A stretch of DNA of 64,000 nucleotides from Gentiana macrophylla (GCA_026214975.1 JAOBSW010001061.1:20871-84870), one strand, 5' to 3'. Positions 11,653 to 23,802 are shown, counted from the first letter of the stretch. Numbers and translations: made by a program. The notes: generated by a model not told the origin, from the sequence alone.

Positions 11653-13144
11653 AGTTAAGGGTGAAATTTATGATTTATATGACGTTATTCCCGTAACAAT
11701 ATCCTTGGTATTTTAGTAATTTTTATAGAAAAGTGTTGGTTTTATCGAATTATTGAGTAAACGAGTTTTAAATGTGTTAAAATGCAAAATCGAGATATTT
11801 ACGTGATTTTATCGGTTTTTTATGCTTATCCGTATGATGTTACATTTTGCATGTTTCTATCATGTTGTTAGGTACGTTTGCATGATGAGTAAGGAGCTTA
11901 AACGATGATCACATGAAGATGGAAGAGTTGAAAGATGTTTAAGTGAAGAATCATTGAAGAAACCGGAACCAGGCACTTCATGGGAATTTTGTCCACACTT
12001 GTAGGCACTTTCAGGGAAAGTTGTCTTAATGAAAGTTGTAGAGGATTGAAATAGCTTTCCAACGCATGTTGAATCACCTCATTCGGAGCCCTAGAAGTGA
12101 AGTTATGAGCAAAATACTGGAGCTGGGTCCTGGACGGGCGTCCGGATTAATTACGAGTTGAAATAATATTCATGGACGGGCGTCCATGATGATGAACGAG
12201 CGTCCGGAGCGGTTACTGTAGCAACCGACTTGATTTTCCTATAAATATGCGTGTTATTTTCAACCCTAATCACGACGACATAACCCTAGGCGGCCCTAAG
12301 CCCCTTGGGGGCGACTTTTGTTTTGTTCTTTCAAATCAAAACATCTTTTATTCCTTTTATTTTGTTGATCAATTTCGATGATGATTAGAAGCTAAGGCTT
12401 CCTTGAACAAGCATGTGAAGCCAATCTCATAACGCTTCCCATTTCAATCTTTGGATGTTTGTGAGTATTTAAATTAAAGTTGTTTCTTTCCTATGTTTAT
12501 TTGTTATGTTGCAATTTATATCGAGAGATGGTTGCTATTTGATGTTTACTATATGATGAGAATCGATGTGAACCTAGATCACCATAGGAAAGATTAGACT
12601 TTTAACCTATATATAACGAGAGTTGTTAGGTTAGAAATCTAGGTTGCTAGATTGAATAAATCTTACACCTTTGGTTTGATAGCGTTAATCTTTAAGATCG
12701 AGAGATAAAAGATTGCAAAACGAATTATCTACGAGAGTAGGAATTCGTGCCTTAGTTAGGTGAACCACATATTTAGTTAAAATCATCACCAAACAATCTA
12801 GAGAGGGAATTGAGGGTTGTGAGATAGGTGGATCATTGCTTGTTCTTCGTTAGATAGATTTATTTGTTTCCTTAATTTATAGTTTAGATTCATTGTTTGC
12901 AACGATATTTTCCTGGATTTGGACTGACAACCCTCTGTCCAGTTTATTTCTGTTTTCGTTTTAGTTTTAGGTTTTAGTGATAATTGTATCAAATTAGGAG
13001 AATTAATAAGAACTAGATTAAACAACCTCGATTCCCTGAGATCGACTCCGGTATTAATCGCTATACTACGATCCCTGCACTTGGGGAATACCGGATTTAT
13101 AAATTATTATTACTTGTTGTTTTGCATAGATAAAATCCGTGACA
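11653..13144 (+). repeat. Element D LTR 2 (different subfamily)
   Basis: Begins within TTAAGGGTGAAATT, the same start as the element C LTRs but without the leading TG, and ends CCGTGACA. Two GGACGGGCGTCC copies at about 12131-12190; TATA box TATAAATA at 12240-12247. It also contains a GAAAGTTGTAG ... CTTTCCAACGCA block at 12030-12110 shared with the element A LTR. Confidence 0.75.
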
Positions 13145-16100
13145 CTCACAAGCAAGATAAGGAGGCACCGAAAACGACTAGCAAAGGGGACACAACCACT
13201 TCCAATCCACAAAGGAAAGGTACAAGTAGCAATGGTATGAATAATTCTTCTACACCTTTTGATTTAAGCATTTTACCTTTTCCCCCTAGAGGTCCTAAAA
13301 AAGATGTGTTGACCAAGAGTCAAAACAAGTTCCTTGACATATTGCGCAAGGTTGAGATAAATATCCCTTTGGTTGATGCTATAGCTAACATGCCTTCGTA
13401 TGTTAAGTTTTTGAAAGGGATATTGTCCAACAAGGCCAAAATGGATGAGGTGGTGTGCCTAAATGAAGAATGCTCCGCGGTCTTTCAAAACAAGCTTCCG
13501 CCTAAAAAGAAAGACCCCGGATGTTTTTCTATCCCTTGCACCATTGGCTCTATTAGGTTCCCGAAAGCTTTATGTGACTTAGGTGCTAGTGTGAATCTCA
13601 TGCCTAGGAGCATCTATGAGAGGTTGGGCCTAGGTGGGTTGACCGAGACCAATATGACTTTACAAATGGCCGACCGGACCCTTAGGAAACCTATGGGAGT
13701 TTTGGAAGATGTGCTAGTTCAAGTTGATAAGTTTGTGTTCCCGGCCGACTTTGTTGTGCTTGATGTTGCGGAAGACCCTAGAAATTCACTTTTGCTAGGA
13801 AGACCCTTTCTTGCCACCGGGAGTGCTAATGTAGATGTAGCAAAAGGCGATATTACTATGAGAGTGGGGGATGAGAGTGTGTCTATGAACGTGTTTGATG
13901 CCATTAAATATCCCCATGATGATATTGATGAGTGTGATGAGATTGAATCCATATATTCTTGTGTTTCCGAAGTTGCTAACACGCAGGGTTATCAAGAGCC
14001 AATGGAGGAGTGCTTGATGAAGTCTAGCACGATTAATGATGATAATGAAGAATTGCGAGAAGCGGATTGTGAGTTGGAGGCAACGCCTTTCCTTGAGGCG
14101 TCATGGCATAAATATCTAGAGCTTGGCCTAAATAGTGAGAAAATGAAGCCGTCTATCGAGGAGCCACCTAAGGATTTGGAACTAAAGCCATTGCCGGACC
14201 ATCTTAAGTATGCTTTTCTTGAGTCCGATCATTTATTGCCTTTGATTATTTCTCCTGCACTAACATCTTTGCAGGAAGAAAAGCTCATGAAAGTGCTAAG
14301 GAGTCATAAGAGAGCTTTTGGATGGAAGATGGTGGACATCCGGGGAATCAGTCCCGAGATTTGCAAGCACAAGATCATATTGGATGAGGACGTGAAGCCG
14401 GTGAGGCAATGTCAAAGGAGACTCAATCCACACCTTCAAGAGGTGGTGCGTAAGGACGTGGTGAAGATGCTAGAGCATGGGATCATTTACGCCATATCGG
14501 ATTGCGAGTGGGTAAGTCCGACCCAAGTGGTGCCTAAAAAGGGAGGTATGACTGTTCAACCTAATGAAAACAAAGAAATGATCCCCACCCGTTTAGTCAC
14601 TGGCTATCGTGTTTACATTGATTATAGAAAACTGAATGATGCCACTAGGAAGGACCATTTTCCTTTACCTTTTATTGATCAAATGTTAGAAAGGTTAAGT
14701 GGTCATGCTTTTTTATTGTTTCCTTGATGGTTTTAGTGGCTACTACCAAATTTGTATCGATCCTAAGGACCAAGAGAAGACTACCTTTACATGTCCCTAT
14801 GGTACCTTTGCATTCCGACGGATGCCGTTCGGGTTGTGTAATGCACCCGCGACGTTCCAAAGGTGCATGACGGCTATCTTTGCGGACATGATTGAGAAAT
14901 TTTTGGAAGTCTTTATGGATGACTTCAGCATGTTTGGAGACTCTTTTGATGACTGTTTGAGTAATCTTGATAAAGTTTTGCAAAGATGTGAAGACACCAA
15001 TCTTGTTCTTAATTGGGAGAAGTGTCATTTCATGGTAGAAGAGGGCATAGTGTTAGGCCATAAGATTTCACGTAGGGGGATTGAAGTTGATAGGGCCAAG
15101 GTTGTGGCAATTGAGAAATTGCCCGCCCCCACGAACTTGAAAACCCTTCGGGTTTTTCTTGGTCATGCGGGGTTTTACCGGCGTTTTATCAAGGATTTCT
15201 CCAAAATTGCTAGGCCACTTACACTCTTGCTCACAAAAGACACTCCCTTCATATTCACTCAAGAGTGTATTGATGCTTTTCACATGCTTAAGAAGTTATT
15301 AGTGACTGCACCGATTCTAGTTGCTCCTGATTGGTCACGAGAGTTTGAGGTCATGTGCGATGCTAGTGACACTGCTGTAGGGGCTGTTTTAGGGCAGAAA
15401 GTTGATAGGATGTTTCAGCCTATTTACTATTCTAGTCACACACTTAATCCCGCACAGTCCAAGTATGCCACGACCGAAAAAGAACTACTTGGTATTGTTT
15501 TTGCCTTTGACAAGTTTCGGTCATACTTAGTTGGGTCTAGAGTGATAGTGCATACCGATCATGCCGCGTTGAGGCACTTATTTGCAAAGAAAGAGGCAAA
15601 ACCCCGTTTATTGCGGTGGATTTTGCTTCTTCAAGAGTTCGATGTGCAAATTAAGGATCGGAAGGGATGTGAAAACGTGGTAGCGGATCACTTGAGTCGT
15701 ATGACCTTAGATGAGGAAGTGTTAGAATTTGAGAGGGGAATCAATGAATCCTTCCCGGATGAGCAGTTGTTGATAGTTGATGCGATGCTTCCGGTGAAAA
15801 GGAGTGTTAACGAGCAACATGGTAGATATGGTGACCCGTGGTATGCCCCCTTCGTGAATTTTCTTGCTTGTGGTTACGTAGATCCTAGTTTGAAAGATTA
15901 CCAACGCAAGAAGTTCCATAGTGATGTTCGATTTTACTTATGGGATGATCCATATCTATTCAGGCGTTGTTCGGATGGTATAATTAGGAGGTGTGTGCAT
16001 GATAGTGAGATTAGAAATATCCTCTCGTTTTGTCATGACCGGGAAGCCGGTGGTCATTTTGCGGGAGATAAAACCGCCCTCAAAGTGATACAAAGTGGTT

Positions 16101-17155
16101 TTTATTTGCCAACCATCTTTCATGACTCGTATGCCTATGTGAAAGCTTGTGATGCATGTCAACGGGTAGGTAGGATCTCTAGAGAAATGAGATGCCCCAA
16201 AACCGATCCTAGAGTGTGAGGTGTTTGATGTTTGGGGCTGGACTTTTTGGGACCGTATCCTTCATCGTATACCAATAAGTATATCCTTGTTGCGTGTGAT
16301 TATGTATCGAAATGGGTAGAGGCTTTAGCATCCCCGACTAATGATAGGAATGTGGTCATCCGTTTCCTCAAAAAGCATATCTTTTCTCGTTTTGGGGTGC
16401 CACGTGCTATCATTAGTGACAATGGTAGTCACTTCCACAATCGCCCTTTTAACACTCTTCTAGCCAAGTATGGGGTCAAACATAAATTAGGGACAGCCTA
16501 TCACCCCCAAACTAGTGGCCAAGTGGAAGTGAGTAACCGGGGAATTAAGCGTATCCTTGAGAAAACCGTTAATTCGCACCCTAAGGATTGGGCCAATAAG
16601 TTAGATGATGCGTTATGGGCCCTTAGAACTGCCTTCAAGACTCCCATCGGTATGTCTCCGTATATGTTGGTGTATGGGAAGTCTTGTCACCTACCCGTAG
16701 AGATTGAGCACAAGGCATATTGGGCCACCCGGTTCTTAAACTTAGACGAGGGTCTAGTAGGAGAGAGGCGGTTAGCACAGTTAAACGAGTTAGATGAGTT
16801 TCACCTTAGAGCTTACGAGAGTGCGATGGACTATAAGGAGAAGACTAAGTTACTTCACGATAGAGCCATTAAGCCTCGAGAGTTTAAGGAAGGTGACGAA
16901 GTCCTCTTTTATAACACTCGTCTTCACCTTTTTCAAGGCAAACTCAAATCTCGGTGGTCGGGTCCTTATATAGTTTCTAAGGTTTACCCCTCCGGTGCCG
17001 TCGAAATCATTCACCCAACTAAGGGGACGTTTGTCACAAATGGTCTCCGGTTGAAGAAGTATGAAAGATTACATTTCGACGAGGCACTCGAGGTTATCCT
17101 CCTTAAGGACCCCGTCCCTTGTGTTGGTATGTGTGAGTCGTGTCAAGGACTATAA
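13145..17155 (+). pseudogene. Element B pol: protease, RT, RNase H, integrase
   Basis: Resumes the gag-pol frame after element D. Aspartic protease motif DLGASVNLM with Asp at 13576-13578. RT begins in the first frame (YIDYRKLND near 14615); a small indel near 14710 moves it to 14699-16219, with the RT active site FMDDFS (Asp pair 14918-14923), RNase H (HTDHAALRH), and the integrase zinc-binding region ending CDACQR. A further shift near 16215 precedes the integrase core 16232-17155, with DDE residues D23, D63, E99 (35 residues between the last two). The C-terminal part ends in the GPY-like stretch [12 protein letters not shown]. The catalytic residues are kept; only indels break the frame. 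Sequencing indels cannot be excluded. Confidence 0.92.
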
Positions 17156-17266
17156 ACTTGACCATTTTCAAACCGTATAAGTCCATCAAACTTCTTTCTA
17201 TCCATCTTTTTCCTCGCTTGTGCCAATCGTATAACTTTGAAAAAATTGGCACCGTATAAGTCATTT

Positions 17267-17313
17267 CGTCGAGCCAACGACGTAAAACAAAGGCGCTTGG
17301 GGGAGGCAACCCA
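17267..17313 (+). ncRNA. Post-integrase two-hairpin motif, copy B
   Basis: CGTCG (17267-17271), loop AGCCAA, CGACG (17278-17282); linker with GGCGCT; GGG (17301-17303), loop AGGCAA, CCC (17310-17312). It starts 112 bp after the integrase stop. Confidence 0.62.
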
Positions 17314-17419
17314 CCGTTTATCTATTTTTTTTCGTTAGTTTATAGGTGTAGAAGTGATATAGGTGGTTAGTTTGGGGAGTTTGAGCCTAAATGTAGTTGT
17401 TTTGGGGTCCATAACTCTT

Positions 17420-17757
17420 TAGCGCGCGCTTAGATAGTTTGCGCACGCAAAAATCGACCCACATTTGTGTTTCAGCCTCTGTTCAAGCTCAGCGCGCGCC
17501 AACTCCTTTAGCGCCCGCCAAGTTCTATCAGCGTGCCTAAATGCTTTCTTTTCATTATTGGCGCCCGCCAACTATTTCAGCGCGCGCAAACCTTGCCTGT
17601 ATAAAATCATTTCACCATTTTCTTACTTATTCCAATCTTTTCACCAAATCGACTCCTACCCTTTCTCACACCCAAATCCGCCTCTTCCTCCCTGTACCTT
17701 CTTTTTCCGGCCACCCCCACCTTGCCTCTCCACCGCTCCACTCCTAAATTCCGTCCT
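17420..17757 (+). promoter_or_regulatory. Element B internal promoter for the 3' ORF
   Basis: Repeated GC motifs (AGCGCGCGCCAACT, AGCGCCCGCCAAG, GGCGCCCGCCAACT, AGCGCGCGCAAAC) occupy 17421-17590 and stop 12 bp before TATAAAAT at 17600-17607. A CT-rich leader follows until element C cuts it at 17757; it resumes at 32153 (TCTCTCTCC...). The LTR promoter of B has the same layout with GGCGCGCCAAAG motifs. Confidence 0.6.
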
Positions 17758-19280
17758 TGTCCACGGATTATTGCTAATGAAATAAACAAGTAATTTATAA
17801 TCCGGTTAACCTCAAGTATAAGGATCGTAGTATGGAGGCTAATGCCGGGTCGATCTTACGGGGAACTAATGGTTGTAAATCCTAATTTTTGCCTATCTAA
17901 ACGATGTCACGAAAACTTAACTAAACAGGGAACTAAACTAGACAAATATGCTGAAAATAAACTAGACAGAGGACGGAATCCAAAGCTAGGAAGAATTGGT
18001 TGCGAACAAACTAAACTAATGTGGAAAAAAAAACAGTAATCTAAACTAAACAAATTCAAGTCCGAAAGATTAGATCAAATTTAAAAAGGACAAACGAGCG
18101 AGTTGATCCACCTATCCAACAATTATTAACTTCCTATCTTGATTATATTTTCGTTTCTGACAAGTTGTGATTCATCTTATCAAAGGTATGAATTCCTACT
18201 TTCGTAGATAATTCGCCTATTAATTCCTATCTTTCGATTTACGGAGATTAACGCGTCATAAAATAAGCAAAGATGTAAACTTTAACGTTTTAACCTAGAT
18301 TTTCAACCTATCAACTTTCGTTTGACATAGATCAAAGATCCATTCCTAAATCATGGTGATCTAATGTTTATAAAGACTTTCATCAAATATAAAACATCAT
18401 ACATGCACATCTTTCGATATAAATGCAATTAACATCATAAAACATGATAAAGGAAACAACTTTGAATAGAAACTTACAATATAATCGAAGAAAACGAAGT
18501 CAACAAGTGTTGGATGGCTTCACAATGCTCGTTTGTAGAAGCTTAGCCCCTGAACATCCTCAGAGAACTCAAAAGTGCAGGAATTAAGAACATAGAACTA
18601 CCTACTTTTTTTCTAGAATTTAAGTGTATGAAAACTGGAATACAAGCAGTAAAGATGCAGCCTAAAGCCGCCCTTGATATTAGGGTTTCGAATAATGTCA
18701 ATCGGTCTCCTTAATGTGTGAAAATAGATGGGTATTTATAGCCTCCAAAGTCGGTTTCTCTAAGTCGGTCGGATGGACGAACGTTCACTATAGTGGGACG
18801 CCGTTCACAATTGTTGAACTCTCTCACGCCGCTCGTTGATTCCGTTCATGCTCTCTCAGATCAAAATCGCCCTTCCGGACGCCCGCCTGGTTTTAGCAAA
18901 ACGCCCGCCCACTCTGGACGGGACACGACGCTGCGTTCACGATGGCTCGGATGTGATTTTTGCATCTCTATCTCTCTTCACCTCATCATTATCTATTTCT
19001 TTAATCGCCATATCTCGAATTTCATCTCTTTTTATCATTAGTTGAACCTCATAACAATACCTATGAGACATGAAAAATATCGCGAACTATAATAATATCC
19101 AAATAATTATAATTCAACCATAAAAATCACATAATTACATCGATATTGCGATTAAGCCCTTAAAAATATCGTTTACTAAATATTTCCATATAAGACCTTA
19201 TTATTATGCAAATTATACAAATAAAAGGGGAAAACATCACAAAATATAACCTTATAAAACATATAATTTCACCTTTAACA
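17758..19280 (-). repeat. Element C 3' LTR
   Basis: Plus strand TGTCCACGG...TTTAACA. Aligns end to end with 30618-32152. GC block 18770-18935; TATA (TATAAATAC on the minus strand) near 18733-18741. Confidence 0.95.
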
Positions 19281-19301
19281 ACTCCCCCACACTTAGCTTT
19301 T
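19281..19301 (-). other. Element C polypurine tract
   Basis: On the minus strand AAGCTAAGTGTGGGGGAGT abuts the LTR start TGTTAAAGG. Confidence 0.82.
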
Positions 19302-20389
19302 GCTCGTCCCGAGCGAAACAAAACGAAAAATTAGGCTCGAGATAGTATAGACATCTCAACAAATATAACGTATATTCAATAACGTAGAAGTTCACCATTG
19401 TGTGTGTGCATAGCCATAGAAAACTTCCACTACATCCAAACTTGAGGAACTCAAAGTAAAACTAGCTAATACCCCCTCGTAGAATAGTAATAAATGACAC
19501 TCATAAGATGTACCCTACAAACGTGACATATCCCGAAAAGAATGATCGAATGTATCTAGGGCCTTTCTGAAATACTCAGAGGATAATCCCTACATCATAT
19601 CTTTCAGTTTATACTGGGGATAAGATAGACGATAACTTAGTCCTATTCATTTCATAACATATCTTAAGTTGATTGAATTCATTCACGTTTTAAACACACA
19701 TTAGAAGAAGCTATTGCCCTGTCATAGCAGAATAGGACATTTCGAGATAATACCCTACCTTACTCCAATCATAAGGCAGCTTTTCCTAACTGTCGTGAGC
19801 TTTTAGTCATCATAGTGGCATAGGACTTACGTGGTAAACCCTACCGCACTCAAATCATCGACTAGCTTCCGACACACACGATAGATTCATTTAATTATTC
19901 AACTTCTCATTTGACATTAGTTACGTGTTACTTATCACATTCAAACTGCTAGATATTCACAGTATAACATACTTCGGATCTAAATACAAACTATCATAAA
20001 TCTCAAGATATATACGTAGCACTAAGCACACGACTTAAAAGAAAATCAAAAATTACTCGTCCAAAAGGGGTAATAACTTTATAAATTAGCTCATCATTCG
20101 CTATGGCTCGTGAAAAATAGTGTCAGGTGAAACAACTAACTTACCAAACATATGATATATAGCTTAGATGACTATAAAGATAACGAACATTGAATTGAAT
20201 TGCCTACTCGGGACCAAACAAAAACAAAAGTGTCGAAAAATTTCGAAAATTTTAGCTCATTTTGCATAATAGACACTCTAACGTAGTAATCAAACTCATA
20301 TGCATAGAATTAAATCGAACTATCCCCTCCCCCACACTTAAAAATGCAACATGTCCTCATGTTGTGCAGAAAGTAACAGGATAAGAAAC
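19302..20389 (-). other. Element C 3' noncoding region
   Basis: No gene seen. Blocks near 19560-19880 resemble element A at about 820-1130 (GTTTATACTGGGGATA; TAGGACATTTCGAGATAA-like). Confidence 0.6.
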
Positions 20390-22315
20390 TTAGCTGTATT
20401 CGCGTGGAAAACCGAGCCATTGGTCAGGCTGGAGCATGAAAAGGCCAACGCTCGCAAAAAGCGTGGAAAAATGTCCCAAAACTAACTCAATCGGATCTCG
20501 ACAAAAACTATTGCTGCAAAACTCGAGAAACAGAAAACTCGGGGGAAAACGGGATACAATACGGCAGTAGAGATAATAAACCAAACGGAATAAAAAGAAA
20601 AGATCATCGATAAATATGTCAACACAAGTCAAAGAACGAGAAACTAGAAAGTAGCAAAATGTATAAAGTACACCAAATCGAATGAAATTTATCAAAAGTG
20701 CAATAACAACGAGAAAGATAGATATATAAAAATAGAAACTCAAGGCAGCCCGGAGCATCAAGCTGGAGAAGGATCTCGAAGAAGGAACATCATTTGTAGA
20801 TGCGATCTGTGGTAGGTCAGGCAGGCAACAGAGCGAAGCAGTGGGACGGCCCACCTCTCTATCGGTAGGAACTCTCGCGGTCCTCGGATCCACCTGAGTC
20901 TCCTCATCACCCGACTCGGCTTCTCCTCCATCTTGACCACCTCGGCCATCACCCGCTCTATCTCGCCGGAGAAGACATAATCCATATTACTCGCATTGAA
21001 TACCCTCCGATCTCTCGGTTGCCTTCCATCAACTATACATTCCAAAACCGACAAGATATTATCTTGGCCATCCCGGATATCACTCAACATCGCCCTCAAA
21101 CTATGAGCCATACTATGCCGAGTAATCTCGGAAGAAGATAATCCGTAAATAATCAAGCTCGAGGCGGTGTCGATGTGGAACCAGGCTCGAAACGGGAAAA
21201 TTTCTCTCTCTACGAATAGGGGTAACTCTTCGCTCTTGTGGTCCGATGTATACTCAAGAACCCAAAGATCCAGACATAATCGATGTATCAAATGAGGTAC
21301 TATTAAACTCCAGGTAGACATCTTCCGGTTTGCCAAAATGTCATCAAACAAGGCTCGCCTACATCAACGTTTAACCCGAAAACCAACGCATACAACATCC
21401 CAAGATCACCGATATAGAAATGTGTAAGGTTGTTCTTAGGAATCAACCGACTGGATAAATCGACAGTAGACCCTCCAATCCTCGCCCAGTCGTGGTGATT
21501 AACTCCTTCCTCTCACCGCCGGTCTCAACACCCATGCCACACCCGGACAAACTTTCAATCGCAGCTCCTCCATCGGATCCCTACCTCCTCTTTTGCCGTC
21601 TAGTGATCTCTCTTTATAGTCCAAGCCCTCAAACGCCGGCAACTTATATTTCTTGTTTATCACCTCGGCGGAAAAGGAACTTGGACACCTCGAACCATCA
21701 CAAAACCGTCATCCAAATTTGTCTCGAACAATTTGCATAAAACTCTCGACTATAGAATCATTGACTAGGGTAGGAGGAATTTTCAGCAACTCATCCCATT
21801 TCCTAGCCTTTAACATCTTCACGAAGGCGGGATCAACTTCTAGTGTCTTGACCTCTCTGTCACAAAGATCGGACTCTAGTCACATAATCCTTAGTGTATG
21901 CAGATATGAGCTCGTGGATTGACGAACCTACGGGGCATAGCAAGAGGACAACATTCTTAGCTTTCTTTCAGGAGGGGGGTACTGTGCAGCCTCGGTTTCA
22001 CCTCCTCCTCCCTAACTACTTCCTCATTACCACCCTCGGCTCTAGAAGACTCACCACCCGAGTGCCTCGGGCCATTCTACTAAGAGGACATCATCATCTT
22101 CCCGGTTTGAGAATCGGACGGGGAATCATCTCTTAACTTTCGCCCCTACGTTCTTTGAGGACGCCCAGGAGGTCGCTCTCGAATGACAACACCTCGGGTT
22201 GGAGCAAAGTGGTGGAGGATCAAACTCTAAACGCTTCCGCTTACCGCTCTCCTAGCTAAACCTTTACCATAACGTTTCACAATTTCCTTCTTACGCACCT
22301 TTGTCAAACTTATAT
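20390..22315 (-). pseudogene. Element C 3' ORF (env-like position), degenerate
   Basis: Minus-strand open stretches 20758-21351 and 20390-20893 lie where Athila elements carry an extra 3' ORF. The part 20758-21351 reads as a possibly helical protein (WSLIVPHLIHRL; GLSSSEITRHSMAHSLRAML) ending in RWIRGPREF. Upstream, 21360-22315 is broken by stops but has reading fragments such as KKEIVKRYGKG. I see no signal peptide or clear fusion motifs, so the env label rests on position only. Transcription probably starts at the internal promoter near 22848. It corresponds in place, but not closely in sequence, to the element B ORF at 32712. Confidence 0.5.
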
Positions 22316-22555
22316 CTAAACCAAACCATTCACACAAATGGTTACCCGTTTATCGTCCAAATCGGGATTTCAAGCAAAGCACACCACCAATCACCACCAC
22401 AAAACACCACAACATCATGACAACCGAATTTGGGAAGACAAGAGCAACAAACAGAAAATGAAACATTATGAGTGCATATTCAAGAGAATGAGCCGAGCCG
22501 AAGATCGAACTCACAAAAACTTGAATGGAATCGAGAAAGGTTGCTATAGACTTAC
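22316..22555 (-). other. Predicted leader intron of the element C 3' ORF
   Basis: On the minus strand a strong donor TTTG|GTAAGTC (exon end 22556) and an acceptor GGTTTGGTTTAG (exon from 22315). The analogous intron in element B is 32351-32695. Confidence 0.45.
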
Positions 22556-22847
22556 CAAATGCTACGTAGGGATGATGGTCGAATAGATTTGACGCCCAGA
22601 AACACCAAGATTGGCCACCAAAATGTGAAATTTTGTCAAAGAGGCCGCACCGAAGAATCTCTGATTCTTGAAATTCTATTGGTTGTTGGAGAATTTGGGT
22701 TATGGAAATGAAAAGAGGGTGCTTAGAGCGTGCTAATGCAACTTGAATCGCTCAATTTGGTTCAGAAACAAGGATTTTAGGTTTGGAGAAGGGGGAAAGT
22801 CGGGTGGCGGTTTGAAAGTGCGAGAAAAAATGAAGGTTCGTGTCGAA

Positions 22848-23052
22848 CATATATATATAGGCTCAGTGGGACGCTCGTCCATCTCGACGGACGGGCGTTC
22901 ACTAGTAATCAGATGAATCGGACGGGCGCCCATAATTTCGCACGCCGTCCATAGGGCATATTTGAATACAGAGGATAGGAGGAGTTTTTCGGGACGGGCG
23001 TCCACTATATTGAATGACGTCCATAAAAACACTAGTCCGGACGGGCGCCCAC
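22848..23052 (-). promoter_or_regulatory. Element C internal promoter
   Basis: On the minus strand a block of GGACGGGCGTCC/GGACGGGCGCCC motifs (22867-23052) is followed within about 6 bp by a TATATATATA box (22848-22861). Downstream lie a leader, a predicted intron and the 3' ORF. The same motif and TATA layout occurs in the LTRs of elements C and D. Confidence 0.6.
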
Positions 23053-23222
23053 CAGAAAAAGGTGATAAAAATCATAACCTTTCACACACATGCTAATTAA
23101 AATCGAAGTGCAAATTTTATTAATATCCAATAAAATTCAAAAGTACAACGATGAAAGATCAAAAACACAAAATAACTTAGAAAAATAAAATAATGATAAA
23201 AACATAACTCTAAAAAAAGGTT

Positions 23223-23267
23223 GGTTGCCCCACCTGGTAGCGCTTCCGTTTAACGTCGGGCTCGACG
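23223..23267 (-). ncRNA. Two-hairpin motif, copy C1
   Basis: On the minus strand: CGTCG, loop AGCC, CGACG (23254-23267; extendable by one A/T pair), linker with AGCGCT, then GGT, loop GGGGCA, ACC (23223-23234). Confidence 0.55.
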
Positions 23268-23802
23268 TAACAAAACCTAAGTAACAATAGCTAGTCATCA
23301 TAAAGCTCGCCTAGTCTATAACCCCGATAAAAAACGACGGAGTAAATCAACACCGGAGGAAAGTCATAGTCATCCCGAACACCCCAATCGCCATCACCGC
23401 CTCTACACCCGAAAATGCTCATCCTGCAAAGATTAGGGCTAAATCGACAAGATCGGATCGTTAAGGATCCGGTATGGTCTTCCTAAAGCTGCCTGCAACT
23501 CCTCAATGGTAAAATCTCCACCCCCCGAGCATCGGGGAACAATGAGAACATAAGTGACAGTCCTGATGCGGGTAAGAATATCTATATCTATATCCGTAAC
23601 TATCGTGCCCCGAGTCCATCCGAAGCGGTGAGAAGGGAAATCCTACTAATGAGAGGAACTCCTCCGGCAAAATACCGTACTCTATATCTAATCGAATGCT
23701 AAGCGATGAAAGCAGACAAAACTTAATTAGACTTAGCTTAAAGCATTAACAACTAAAACAAAAATAAACACACAAAGAGAGTAACTAATATAATACGGAT
23801 AT

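Larger units (their letters stand above)
10158..13144 (+). mobile_element. Element D: body-less LTR pair with unlike LTRs
   Basis: Flanked by perfect 5-bp target copies CTCAC at 10153-10157 and 13145-13149; removing it rejoins the gag-pol frame of B. It contains LTR 1 (10158-11641, TGTTTAGGG...CCAACA), then AAAGTGGCGC (a cut-off primer site), then directly LTR 2 (ends ATCCGTGACA at 13144). No internal coding sequence remains. The two LTRs share layout and scattered blocks with each other and with element C, but are far too different to be the two ends of one normal insertion. Confidence 0.82.

Noticed and set aside
17842..18039. Matching small ORFs in both element C LTRs (also 30707-30904)
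   Set aside because: The match only reflects LTR identity; no domain and no coding signal.
20390..22315. Viral envelope gene in element C
   Set aside because: Position suggests the Athila 3' ORF, but no signal peptide, cleavage site or transmembrane anchor can be seen.
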